Source of the DNA: Doryteuthis pealeii
Taxonomy: Eukaryota > Mollusca > Cephalopoda > Myopsida > Loliginidae
Length of the DNA: 64,000 nt
Direction: 5' to 3'
Assembly: GCA_023376005.1 (NCBI GenBank)
Contig: CM042181.1
Coordinates: 1,326,777-1,390,776, forward strand
Position numbers and translations under genes: made by a program. Under the pieces are notes generated by a model that was not told the origin of the DNA, did no database searches, and saw nothing but the letters and a program-made list of their open reading frames with translations. Below are positions 10,745 through 22,015 of this stretch, piece by piece. How positions within the stretch are numbered: position 1 is the stretch's first letter; every line of letters begins with the position of its first letter.

Positions 10745-11640
10745 ATTACAGTCTTAATTAATTGCAAGTTCGATCCTTATCGGCGACAGTTTATTCCATA
10801 TGATATACTTTTTCTCTCACCTCATTTCATCCCAGTGAGATATCCTGATAAATCCTGGTGAATTTGGTCAGGGTTAGAATGGGTTTACTAATTTAAAAAA
10901 GAAAAATACATAATATATATTAATAGAATAAATGAAATAATATCTATTTGAATAAATAAATAATCTAAATGATTATTTGAGTTGAGCAATTTTTATTTCA
11001 AATTATTTTTAAATATAATATTTTTAAAATATAAATTTTTTATATTTTATATTTTTATAAAATATTATATTTTTAAATTTTTTATACTTTATTTTCAAAT
11101 ATAATATTTTAAATATTAGTCTTTTATTCCAAATATTTGGAAAAATACAGTCTTACTTAATTGCAAGTTCGATCCTTATTGGCGACATATGATATACTTT
11201 TTCTCTCACCTCAATTCATCCCAGTGAGATATCATGATAAACCCTGGTGAATTTGGTCGGGGTTAGAATGGGTTTTCTTATTTAAAAAATAAATAATATA
11301 TATTAATAGAATAAATAAATAATATATATTTGAGTAAATAAATAATCTAAATGATTCTTTTGAGTTGAGCAATTTTTATTTTAAATTTATTTTTAAATAT
11401 AATATTTTTTAAATATAAATTTTTATATTTTATATTTTTATATTTTTATAAAATATATTATATTTTTTATATTTTGTATTTTAAATATAATATTTTTAGA
11501 TATTAGTCTTTTATTCCATAATATTTGGAAAATTACAGTCTTACTTAATTGCAAGTTCGGTCCGTATTGGCGACAGTTTATTCCATATGATATACTTTTT
11601 CTCTCACCTAAATTCATCCCAGTGAGATATCCTGATGTTA
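10745..11640. repeat. ~395-bp tandem repeat with tRNA-like B box
   Basis: Units at about 10745-11145, 11146-11537 and a partial 11538-11640. Each has gcaagttcgatccttat (B-box-like), cccagtgagatatc, gaatttggtcrgggttagaatgg and an AT-rich stretch. Single copies occur at 12230-12330, 13050-13200, 29490-29720, 50420-50530 and 52300-53170. Confidence 0.8.
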
Positions 11641-11878
11641 CGTTGTGTCTTTTTTTCCGGGCACTAAAACGATATCTGTAACGTTGTCGTATATCTGGTC
11701 ACAGTACCCAAAGCGATATACATAACGCGGCGGTGGTGTGGTGGGGCGATATATTCACGGTACTAAAAATGTCTTCTTGTTGATAGAAATTACAATGCGA
11801 GAAATATGTAGTTGCAAACTGCTAGCCTTTATTATCGTGCTCGTCTCGTGGGTTCGTATCAGAGAGGAGGAAAGGCAG

Positions 11879-11946
<68 letters not shown>

Positions 11947-12230
11947 TATTAAACTACCGTCATCCCACACGGGACCAAGGGCACGTCTTAACCCTACGCT
12001 GTCCCAAATCGAAAAGAGACCGGTCCCTTTCTTCGTTGTTCCACGTGACTTCTGGTCAACACCCGAAACTTCCGGTTGACACTCAATTCTCCACTCCGGG
12101 GTCACGCTACGGTCAAACCAACATTCATCCTGTTTTGCTCATCACTATTTTTTAAACGTTTACTCTCTCACTTATTTCTTTCTTCCTCCTTTTCTAATAT
12201 AGTAATTCTAGCTCACAAAAGTCAGGATAA
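11641..12230. other. No gene; (GA)n at 11880-11943
   Basis: Unclassified sequence split by a 60-bp GA run. Frames on both strands through the GA run are artefacts. Confidence 0.6.
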
Positions 12231-12375
12231 TATCCCCATCTTGTTACACCTGATAAACCCTGGGGAAATTTGGTTGGGGTTAGAATGGGTTTTCTTATTT
12301 AAAAAAGAAAAATAAATAATCTAAATGATTCTTTTGAGTTGAGCAATTTTTTTAAAAAATTTATTTTTATTGTTA

Positions 12376-13015
12376 CTAGCAAATATATGCCCCCTCCGGG
12401 TGCAAGTATTTAAATTTTAATATAATAAAATATCATGTTAAATTTGAAAGGCTAATGAAACTGAATAAGAATGCAGATTAGAAGATTTGGAACAGAGGGG
12501 TATGATTGAAAAATAGAACAACTTTGGAACTAACTCTTCCATCATTTTCCCTTACTCCCGTCTTTCATTGGTAAATTTTCCTAATTTAACTATTTAGTTA
12601 AAATGGGAAGTAAATAATAAAATTACAGTAATTTCTTCTTGTTAATGGATTTCTTTTAAGATTTATCCCCGAGATTTTTGCTCATATTCATTAATATCAA
12701 ACCAAACAATTAGAAATCAATAATACTAAGCATATATTTATTAAAATTACATTTTTAATATCAATATGCAAATTAGCCTTCCAATTCACACTGTAAACCG
12801 CTATTTTGTTGTATATATAAATACAATTGCATGTTATTAGTATGTATATATGGTCAACAGTATTAATGATATAAGACAATTTTATTAATAAATGAGGTTT
12901 AAATAAAAATAAAATCATGGAGAATATGATGTAAATAACTAAGGGAATTGTGACTTGAGTAGTAATATAGTTTCGGTTACAGACAGACAAACCCACAATC
13001 TCCATTATAATAAGA
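12376..13015 (-). mobile_element. Non-autonomous Helitron, family 1
   Basis: 5' TC at 13015, 3' CTAG at 12376-12379 preceded by the GCMCCC..GGGTGC hairpin. 640 bp; carries the shared AT-rich open frame. Confidence 0.8.
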
Positions 13016-13428
13016 TTATCAAATCTTTTTGACAAGTCACCCAACAAATTAGAGAATTACCGGTTACGAGTCATAGTTTGAAAACAATACTCCAGGTTCG
13101 ATCCTTACTAACAGCAGTTCAATCAAGATCATATTTTCTTTCTCTTATGATCCTTCATTTCAGAGAGATATCATTATAAACCCTGGCCAATTTAGAATCA
13201 ATTTTGATATTTCGAAATGAAAAAAATAATAATCCAATTGATTATTTTGCGAAAAGAATTCATTTCCCTTCAGGCACTGGGCAAAAAATTCCCCGCTCTT
13301 TTCCTTTAAATCAATGGAATAGCTGTTGCCTGAAGGGATGCCCCGCCCCCGGATCAAGCCGATAATTTCAGTGACCAGAGCCAATAGGCCCATATGGGAA
13401 TGCAGACACAAAATATGTGTGGATGCCC
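13016..13428 (+). repeat. tRNA-like repeat remnants
   Basis: 13050-13200 has a B-box-like ggttcgatcc and the gagatatcattataaaccctgg phrase of the 395-bp unit. 13255-13345 resembles the short SINE-like insert at 35566-35846 (ggcactgggca, tttaaatcaa). Confidence 0.5.
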
Positions 13429-13429
13429 T

Positions 13430-14012
13430 CGGAATTGCACCGACTGCACCTCTGCCGAGTGGTAATACTCCCTCAATGGGGCCACCTGTTGGCCGTGGGT
13501 GGCGACCCATGATGCTTAAGGATAGAGCCCAGGTGGATGAGCAGTACATGACATGCAATACTCCACTTTGGCCCTATCTTGGGCTAGACGGGCGGTCGGA
13601 GAGGCCCCCTCCGATCAATCGGCTGGTCACATCAAGCCCTAGCACCTATATGATTTTCCCAACCTTATTGCCCTTAGAGCAACCCCCAACCCCCTTTTAT
13701 CATATGAGTGCTAGAAGGCGGTGACTGAGGGTCTACATGTCCTGGGAATGACGTTAAACACTATCTGATGTTGAGATTCCAGTTCTGGAGGTTTGGGGAA
13801 TGTGGGGCACCCCTTTATCACCATTGCTCCCTGGTCTACTCTGACCCGGAATGGTAATACTTGTTAGGATCCCATCTATGGGGGTAAATAGAAAAACAGG
13901 AGTTGATAAACAAAACTGTATTATGCATTAAGAATGAATTTATTTCACAAACTTTGTCGGCATTAAATGACCCACCGAGGTTGATATGCCGTAAAACAAA
14001 CCAAACCAAACC
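13430..14012 (+). repeat. R repeat, near complete
   Basis: From the tgcaccgactgcacctctgc block to the gttgatatgccgtaaaac tail. Open frames in it are not shared as proteins with other copies. Confidence 0.8.
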
Positions 14013-14984
14013 AGTATATGTCTAAGGCAGCGAAAGTATAAGTTATTTAGCCGCCGCCCTTGGTCCATGTTTCTCTTCCATACATAAGGGTGCTGATAAC
14101 ACACGCCCTTACACTTGTACCTTCCCACCCATGAGTTTCTCCTTTAATTTTATTTTGCTTTCTACAAAGGAATTTGAAATAGTTTCATTTCGACCCAATA
14201 AACAGGTTCCTATAATCAATAACAATTTTTTAAAAAAAACCATCACAAACGGGCAAAGAAATTTAAAGAATATACAAATAATGATAAATATAAAATAAAG
14301 ATAAAATTATTATATAAAATCTTTGGTTTCCATCAATTGATGGAGAATAATGTGTTCTGTAAAATTGTATGTGTGCCAACCAGAAAATTCCACGTGGATT
14401 CCGAAAATGTGTTCTTCCTTCCGGACACCAATTTCTACTGGTCGCTTCATTCGACCAACACTTACCTGGACAACTTGAAATATCTTCTCCAATTACCGGT
14501 GAGTTACCAGTGTTAAAATACGGGTCACCTTATTTATTGCATTATGCTTTAAGATTTAATGGGAGGGGGGTAGATTAAATCAACACACAACTTATCCTTT
14601 CTCCAATTTTCGAAGTCTTGTGCCCAGCCCATACAAGTGGGGTAGGAGGCAAATACACCCTTACACCTGTACCTTTGTACGGATCGTGAGCTTGCTTTTG
14701 TCCCACACTCTTGCTGTGAGCTTCCCAAATATTGAGGCAACTTTTCTGATCCGGCAACTGAGTTCAGTATTAAGTGACAGGTTGTCGGACGGTGGACCCA
14801 AGGTAGTTGAACAATTTGGACGGTCTCATTTTTAACCTGGGATTGCTGCAGCATGATAACGGTCGGAAGATTTAGGAACACGCGTATTAATATCATTACA
14901 TTAAAACTACATATCATTGTTAGTTCCTTTGAAGTTCAAAATGTTTCTATTTCTATCTATATATCGATCTCTTCCTATTTATCT
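14013..14984. other. Unclassified; no supported gene
   Basis: Two short related pieces (around 14095-14125 and 14655-14690) share a cacccttacacctgtacctt-like phrase. 14805-14890 shares a gataacggtcggaagattt..tattaatat block with 37690-37775, 38990-39040 and 62195-62235, so it is an unclassified dispersed repeat. Confidence 0.5.
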
Positions 14985-14992
14985 ATCTAGAT

Positions 14993-15185
14993 CAGTGGTT
15001 CTCAACCGGGGACCATATGGACCCCCGGGACCATATAGCATTTTTTGGGGGACCCAGGCAAGTAAAATGTATTTAAGTATAAAAATACAATGAGATTTTA
15101 AAATAACGAATGGCTAGGGGGTCCACCAGAATAAGAAGTGATTAAAAGGGGGTCAATAGGTTAAAAGAAATGTTGAGGATCATTT
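14993..15185 (+). mobile_element. hAT-type MITE with 8-bp target duplication
   Basis: Begins CAGTGGTTCTCAACC, the classic hAT/Charlie-type terminus, with an imperfect inverted end (ttgaggatcattt). Flanked by atctagat on both sides (14985-14992 and 15186-15193). 193 bp, no coding capacity. Confidence 0.85.
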
Positions 15186-15193
15186 ATCTAGAT

Positions 15194-15365
15194 GTATATT
15201 TTTTTCCTTTTGAAGTTACAATAAGTTTTCATTCAAGCAATTATTTCTTTAAAAAAAAATTATGACCATTAATGTATTCTAACCGAAATACATTTGAAAG
15301 GTATTCCTTTAAAAAGTTCAAAATATTTCCAGGGGTATGCAAGTATACATGAGGGCAAATGTCAG

Positions 15366-15402
<37 letters not shown>
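15194..15402. other. AT-rich, no gene; TA tract
   Basis: Unclassified, ends in a (TA)n run that the following Helitron interrupts. Confidence 0.6.
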
Positions 15403-15404
<2 letters not shown>

Positions 15405-16010
15405 TTATTATAATGGAGATTGTGTGTTTTTCTGAAACTATATTACTACTCAAGTCACAAGTCCCTTCGTTATTTACATCACATTCTCCATGATTTTATT
15501 TTTATTTAAACCTCAATTATTAATAAAATTGTTTTACATTACTTACACTGTTGACCATATCTACATACTAATAACATGCAATTGTATTTATATATACAAC
15601 AAAATAGCGGTTTACAGTGTGGATGGGAAGACCAATTTGCATATTGATATTAAAAATGTGATTTTATTAAATATGTGCTTAGTATTATTGATTTCTAATT
15701 GTTTGGTTTTATTTTAATGAATATAAGCAAAAATCTCTTCAATTAATCTTAAATGAAATCCATTAACAAGAAAAAATAACTGTCATTTTATTCTTTATTT
15801 CCTAATTTAACTAAATAGTTAAATAAAGAAAATTCAGCCATGAAAGACGGGAGTGATGGAAGAGTAAGTTTCATTTCTATTTTTCCATTATACCCCCACT
15901 CTGTTATATATCTTTTTATCTGCCTTCTTATTAGACTTTCTAATTTAATACGATATTTCATTACATTAAAACTTAAATACTTGCACCCGGAGGATGCATA
16001 TATTTGCTAG
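15403..16010 (+). mobile_element. Non-autonomous Helitron, family 1
   Basis: Plus orientation; 3' hairpin gCACCCGGAGGaTGc then CTAG at 16007-16010. The 5' TC is mutated to TA. Confidence 0.75.
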
Positions 16011-16070
16011 TATATATTATACATTGTTCCAATATTCCACCAGATGTGGGCCAAACTACATTAGATATAT

Positions 16071-16914
16071 ATAAAATAATTCAATTTTTTTCTCAATAGA
16101 ACATCACAAAGGTAAGAGACCGATGTTATCTTCTCCAATAGCTTATATGATAATTATATTAACTAGCAAATATATGCACCCTCCGGGTGCAAGTATTTAA
16201 GTTTTAATGTAATAAAATATATTATTAAATTAGAAAGGCTAATGAAACTAAATAAGAATACAGATAAAAAGATTTGAAACAGAGGGGGGGTATAATAAAA
16301 GGTTTGAAACAGAGGGAGTATAATAAAAAATGGAACAGCTGAAACTTACTCTTCCATCACTCTCGTCTTTCATTGTTATTTTTTCTAATTTAAGTATTTA
16401 GTTATAAGAGGAAGTAAAGAATAAAATGACAGTTATTTTTTCTTGTTAATGGATTTCATTTAAGATTCATTGAAGAGATTTTTGCTTATATTCATTAAAA
16501 TAAAACCAAACAGTTAGAAATCAATAATACTAAGCACATATTTATTAAATTCGATTTTTTAATATTAATATGCAAATTAGCCTTCCCGTTCACACTGTAA
16601 ACCGCTATTTTGTTGTATATATAAATACAATTGCATATCGTTAGTATGCAGATATGGTTAACAGTATTAATAATGTAAAACAATTTTATTAATAATTGTG
16701 GTTTAAATAAAAATAAAATCATTGAGAATGTTATGTCAATAACTAAGGGAATTGTGACTTGAGTTGTAATATAGTTTCGGTTACATACAGAAAAACACAC
16801 AATCTCCATTATAATAAGATATCAAATAATTCAAATTTTTTCTCAATAGAACATCACAAAGGTAAGAGACCGATGTTATCTTCTCCAATAACTTATATGA
16901 TAATTATATTAATT
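16071..16914 (-). mobile_element. Helitron family 1 (16163-16819) with ~92-bp repeated flanks
   Basis: Helitron from CTAG (16163) to TC (16819). The flanks 16071-16162 and 16822-16914 are near-identical direct repeats (ctcaatagaacatcac, gagaccgatgttatcttc). Inside, family-typical sequence contains a small internal duplication of aggtttgaaacagagg. Confidence 0.8.
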
Positions 16915-17127
16915 TAATGCTTCAAAAGGTAAGATCCAATAAAAAAAAAGGTGAATCCAATAATAGATGAGGAAAACTTTCCATTTGGGACTTCTCTCTC
17001 AAAAAGTTATTTTACTTATTTTCATTTATTATTATTTTTTTTATTTTATTATTATTTTTTTTACCTTTGAGAGAGAGGTCCCTTTGAAAGGTTTTTTTTC
17101 ATTTATTCCATTCATTTTGCCATTAAT

Positions 17128-17179
<52 letters not shown>

Positions 17180-17182
<3 letters not shown>

Positions 17183-17485
17183 ATTTAACATTTTGAAAAA
17201 ACAAATGATGTTATGTAATTGCTGACAGAAATCTGTTTCGACCAAATCGATAAACTGGTCTTCATCACGAGCAATATAGACGGGAAAAAAAATATCTTTT
17301 ACAAAACGAACGCTATATTCAAATGCTGAATTGAAATGCGTTCGTTTTCTAAACAGTCTTCTAACGGATATTTTTCTTTTCCCGTCTATGTTGCTCGTGA
17401 TGAAGACCAGTTTATCGATTTGGTCGAAACAGATTTCTGTCAGCAATTACATAATATCATTTGTTTTTTCAAAATGTTAAATTTC
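17180..17485. repeat. Palindrome with paired hammerhead-like modules
   Basis: Arms of ~115-130 bp (17180-17300, 17360-17485) adjoining a 48-bp TA tract. Each arm holds TGATGA, stem II GACCA/TGGTC, GAAA, stem III CAGA-TT-TCTG and triplet GUC. Confidence 0.8.
17390..17447 (+). ncRNA. Hammerhead-like motif (right arm)
   Basis: Stem I TTGCT/AGCAA, core cGTGATGA (one base off CTGATGA), A/C mismatch then stem II GACCA/TGGTC, GAAA (17426-17429), stem III, GUC ending at 17441. The mirror image lies on the minus strand at about 17220-17272. Confidence 0.45.
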
Positions 17486-17509
17486 ATACTGTCAGATTAA
17501 TTTCCATCT

Positions 17510-17828
17510 ATTTTTCATTATATATGTATATATATGTACGTGGATTTTTTAAAAAGTTATTTTTTCGAACATTTCAAAAATTCTCCGCTTTATACAACGA
17601 ATTTCATTTCAAATAAGGATTTACTCTGATGAAGGTCGAATTTTCTTTGTGTGCGAAACATTTCTACATTTCTTTCTATTATTATTATTTCATTTCATTT
17701 GGTTATTTAAAAATAATAATAGTTTAAATAATGTACACATGGATAAACTCCTGACTGAAACACGTGTAAGTAAAATTGATTAAAATATCCTATTTTATCC
17801 ATTCTATACTTTCTTTCCTTTATTTTTT

Positions 17829-17830
<2 letters not shown>
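17510..17830 (+). mobile_element. Penelope-like terminal fragment
   Basis: Contains ctctgatgaaggtcg..gcgaaacat (17627-17665, core only, weak stem II) and the arm tgaaacacgtgtaagtaaaattg shared with 8930-9030. Followed by a TA tract. A related copy is 62935-63370. Confidence 0.55.
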
Positions 17831-17873
<43 letters not shown>

Positions 17874-17877
<4 letters not shown>

Positions 17878-18252
17878 GCACATACACGTGTGTGTGTGTG
17901 TCCGTAGCTAATCAATGTATTCATATCTTTCTGGATCTGTTCATGTTTATCTATTGAGCTGTGTATATCTGTGTATCTATCCATTTATATATATATATCT
18001 GTTTATATATATATCGTTCTGTTCATATCTATTTATCCAAATCTATCTTGACTATCTAAGTAAATATCCATCAATCACAAAAAATGCTGTCTTCAGAGGT
18101 ACGCAAAGTATGTAATGTAGGTTGATTTTTCACTTTTTTGAATATATCAAATCCCCTCAAACAGTTGAAAGTTGTGTGTTGTATACTAAATACTGACACC
18201 AAAAACTAGATCACTTATTTTCACAATTTTTTGAGGAAATAGCATTAAAGAT
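17874..18252. other. No gene; simple TATC-like sequence
   Basis: (TG)n, TATC-type runs and unclassified AT-rich DNA. Confidence 0.65.
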
Positions 18253-18876
18253 CGTCTGGTTTGGTTTGTTTGGTTTTGTTTTACGGCATATCAACCTCAG
18301 TGGGTTATTTAATACCGACAAAGTTGTGAAATAAATTTATTCTTAATGCATAATACAATTTGGTTCATAAACTCATGTTTTTCTATTTAATCCATAGATG
18401 GGACCCTAACAGGTACTACCACTCCGGATCAGAGTGAACCAGGGAGCAATGGTGATGAAGGGGTGCTCCACATTCCCCAAACCTCCAGAACTGGAATCTC
18501 ACCATCAGATATAGTTTAACGTCATTCCCAGGACATGTAGACCCGCAGCCACCGCCTTCTAGCACCCATATGATGAAAAAGGAACTGGAGCTTGCCATAA
18601 GGGCAATAGGGTTGGGAAAATCATATAGGTGCTAGGGCTTGACGTGGCCAGCCGATTAATCGGAGGGGGCCTCTCTGACCGCCCGTCTAACCCAAGAAAA
18701 GCCTAAAGTGGAATATTGCAAGACATGGACTGCTCAGCCACCTGGGCTCTATCCTTAAGTCTCACCGGTCGCCACTCACGGCCAACATCGTGTCCCTATT
18801 GGGGGAGGGGTCGTACCCTTCTGCAGAGGTGAAGTCGGTGCATTCTAACGCCCCAGCCGACAGGGCGGAGGGAATT
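18253..18876 (-). repeat. R repeat, near complete
   Basis: Reverse orientation, from the ttttacggcatatcaacc tail to cgccccagccgacagggcgg. Confidence 0.8.
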
Positions 18877-18896
18877 GTATGTACACATTATTTGTA

Positions 18897-19290
18897 CTAG
18901 TACAAAATAAAATACACCACCAGGGCGATGTAAAAATAGATTTTTGAAACCTATTGCCTGACGGGTGGGAGTAAAAAATTCAATGTCAGCGAGTTTGTAC
19001 CCTAAGTAAGTAAAATCATCAAATTCATTAAAGGATTAAAAAATAAAACAATTTGAAACGTAAACTTTAAATATGTATTAAAATAAAACAAACTATATAT
19101 AGATATATAATACCAGTCATGTATTTATTAAAACTTGTTTTAAAAAAACAATGAGGACTGTCTAATGCTGCATGTTCAAATTTTGAGTATATTTATTCTA
19201 TGTTATGACAATTGTGGTTAATGTGACGTAAGCAGTGACGTAATTTTTGTTACAGACAAAAACCGGAAGCGAATCTCCATTATTAATAGA
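18897..19290 (-). mobile_element. Non-autonomous Helitron, family 2
   Basis: 3' CTAG at 18897-18900 with a nearby imperfect hairpin (ccaccagggcgatg), 5' TC at 19290. The 5' end (tctattaataatggagatt) resembles family 1 (tcttattataatggagatt). Confidence 0.7.
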
Positions 19291-19694
19291 TTAGATAAGA
19301 ATACTTGAGAAGATCTATATATTAATATACGCATCTATATAGGAGTTCTCGTGTTCCTAAGTAATCATCTTCTGGTTAAAAATGAGATTGTCCACATCGT
19401 CTGAGTTGAAATTAATAAATGTAAATCCTGATAATTTGGTGTTGCTTATCCGCCGAGTTATTTTTTTAAGAGTGTCGTCACCTCAGTTAAATAATGGACC
19501 ATTGCGTTTTTATTATAAAATAGAAAGGATATGCTACACAGAAAAATAGATAATATGAAGAAAAAACAGAATAGGAGAAAGATAGGGAGTGGGGGTGAGA
19601 ATGTGAAAAAATGAGGCTAATTTGTTTTAATTAAACATCAGTGCATTCTAACGCCCCAGACGATAGGGTGGATATCTATCTAGCTATTCATTAT

Positions 19695-19742
<48 letters not shown>

Positions 19743-21145
19743 GGTGTTTGGTATGTACGTGTCGACGTATAACTCCGAAATGGGAAGTCATTCAGATTCG
19801 AGATCTTGCATACACCTTAAAAACCTTCTAACTAAGAAACACGCCAAATGTGGTTATTGAATTTTACTGTTTAAGGGATATAATCATTTAATTAAACAAA
19901 AATCAACCGATTTGCGAAACTATCGGTATACCAGCTGCTGCTAATAATAACATTTTGTCGCTGCCTGCTTTCTATTATAGCAGTTTAATTCAATTTTAGT
20001 GAACAAAATCGCAGTCTAAGCTGTTCAGCTAGGATTCTCTCGCCTATTTATGGTCCAATCATTATATATAGTCCAATCATGGACTGAGTACTTTTGCTAG
20101 TATATATATATATACATAAAATGCAGTTGGTGTGTATGTATGCCTGTCTGATTGAAACTACGAAGATAAAACAATTAAGTACAAAGTTAATATATATATA
20201 TATATTATATATATATATTATATATATATATAATATATACACACACATTAAGTATCATCAGTTCTTGCTTTTTGTGCAAAAATTATGAAGATTTTATTTA
20301 TATTTGAAGATGTTTACAAATCAAAATATACATAGAAATAGCATTGAAATTCTAACTAAAATATCCAGCATTAGTAAATCTCACTGGGTGCCCTATACTT
20401 CTGGCCTTGTGCCATTAGTAAATCTCAAAAGTAAACAAATCAATACACCAGGATTTTCCCCCCGTCTACCCAGGCGACACTGGGTAGCCACTTCTAGTTA
20501 TATTTAAATCAAATAATAGCATCGTTTTTATGAATTTGCATTTTGTGTTGTATTATCGTCGCCCGGAAGAGGAAGCTTCCGGCAAAAAAGACGAAGAGAA
20601 ATATAAAAATATATATTTTAAAAAAAGGGGAAAACGGAAGCGAGGTTTTCTGGTCAAAGTAGCAAGGAGAAGATAAAGAAATATATAACAAATGTCCGTT
20701 ATCAGAACAAAGGATAAAAATGCGTAGGCATATTAGTGGATGTAAAGACCAGATCAGAGGATAAAGATGCGTGGGCGTATTTATCGATATAAAGGCCATA
20801 GAGTTCGAGTCGACAGAGAGAGATCCCAGCAGCAGCCGAGAAGATAACTTCGTCTTCCGTCAACCCTGGGGCATTTCCATTATGAACACTCGTCGCCGCA
20901 CTCACCAATCTCTCGGGCATTTTCATTGGGAACACTCGTCGCCGCTTTACCACTCATACACCGAAAAAAAATAAAGACGGGTCCTATTTTTGTATATACA
21001 TATCTGCTGTTTATTGAAGTCCACTAGCCGGTAGTAGTCGGCTATACAACATCTGTATGAAAAATAGATATAGTGACTTTAATAAAAAAAGATCTATATC
21101 ACCATATTAAAGAAACATCAAGTCGAATCGAACCTGTATCAGCTA
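19291..21145. other. Unclassified AT-rich DNA, weak LINE trace
   Basis: TA tracts at 19690-19737 and 20187-20232. About 20515-20560 (minus) reads QHKMQIHKN, as in the LINE fragment at 39013-39240. 21050-21140 is shared with 39240-39310, linking the 3' flanks of copies B and C. No gene. Confidence 0.5.
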
Positions 21146-21150
21146 TTTTG

Positions 21151-21385
21151 TCATCATCATCATCATGTCGCGCTGTCAGCGCGGATATCCATGACAACCT
21201 CTCTCCATCCGTCCCTATCGCTCATCATTCTCGGGAGGTCCTCTAGGCAGCATCCTGTAACCGCGCAGAGCTGATCGATGTACGTCTTTGGTGGTCGACC
21301 CACACTGGCGTGTCCATGTGCTGGCTTCCACAGGAGGACGTCGCTTATAAGTTCGTCCTTGCTTAGGCAGTAACATCTCCTCCAC
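21151..21385 (-). mobile_element. RTE-type LINE, 3' end
   Basis: Minus strand, frame with shifts: SKDELISDVLLWKPAHG, VGRPPKTYIDQLCAVTGC, EDLPRMMSDRDGWREVV, ending in a (GAT)n tail (tcatcatcatcatcat on plus). This is the characteristic C-terminus of a widespread RTE-type LINE. Confidence 0.8.
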
Positions 21386-21670
21386 AGAAAACGACGTTAA
21401 TGCACGTATAGGAAAAGCATGGACCGCTATAAATAAATTAACGATCAGATGGAAATCCAATCTCACAGACAAGTTAAAGAGACAGTTTCCCCAGGCCGTT
21501 GTCGTGTAATTACACTTGTATGGCTGCACCATCTGGACCCTAACTAAGCGACTAGAGAATAAACTAGACGGGAGCTGCACAAGAATGCTGCGGGTGATCC
21601 TGAACAAGACGTGGAAACAACACCCTACGAGAAAACAGCTGTACGGTCACCTGACACACATATATCAAAA
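21386..21670 (+). mobile_element. RTE-type LINE, inverted upstream part
   Basis: Plus strand: VNARIGKAWTAINKLTI, LYGCTIWTLTKRLENKLDG, RMLRVILNKTWKQHPTRKQ. This is the protein segment directly upstream of the piece at 21151-21385, but in the opposite orientation, head to head with almost no loss between. One in-frame stop. Confidence 0.8.
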
Positions 21671-21679
21671 GCTATTTTG

Positions 21680-22015
21680 TAAGATCAGAAAAAGCAAAAA
21701 CAAAAAAAAAAGACACCCAAACGAGTAAGGACACTCAAATCAATTTGTAGAAATTATATATGTTTTCCTTTATCTCAGGCTGCCCCCCTACCTTGTGGTA
21801 TACCGTCCATACTGTAAAATCCTCGCCGTTTCTACATTCTGGGAAGATCAGAAAAAAAAAGAAAAAAAAAGAACCCATCCAAACGAGTAATGACACTTAA
21901 ATCAATTTGTAGAAATTTGTATATGTTTTCCCTTATCTCAGGATGCCCCTCTACCTTGTGGTATACCGTCCATACTGTAAAATCCTCACCGTTTCTACAT
22001 TTTGGGAAGAGCTCC
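21680..22015 (-). repeat. ~168-bp tandem duplication of the copy B 3' end
   Basis: 21680-21846 and 21847-22015 are near-identical (cgagtaaNgacactyaaatc, cttgtggtataccgtccat). The unit covers the last homologous codons and 3' flank of FEM-1 copy B. Confidence 0.85.
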
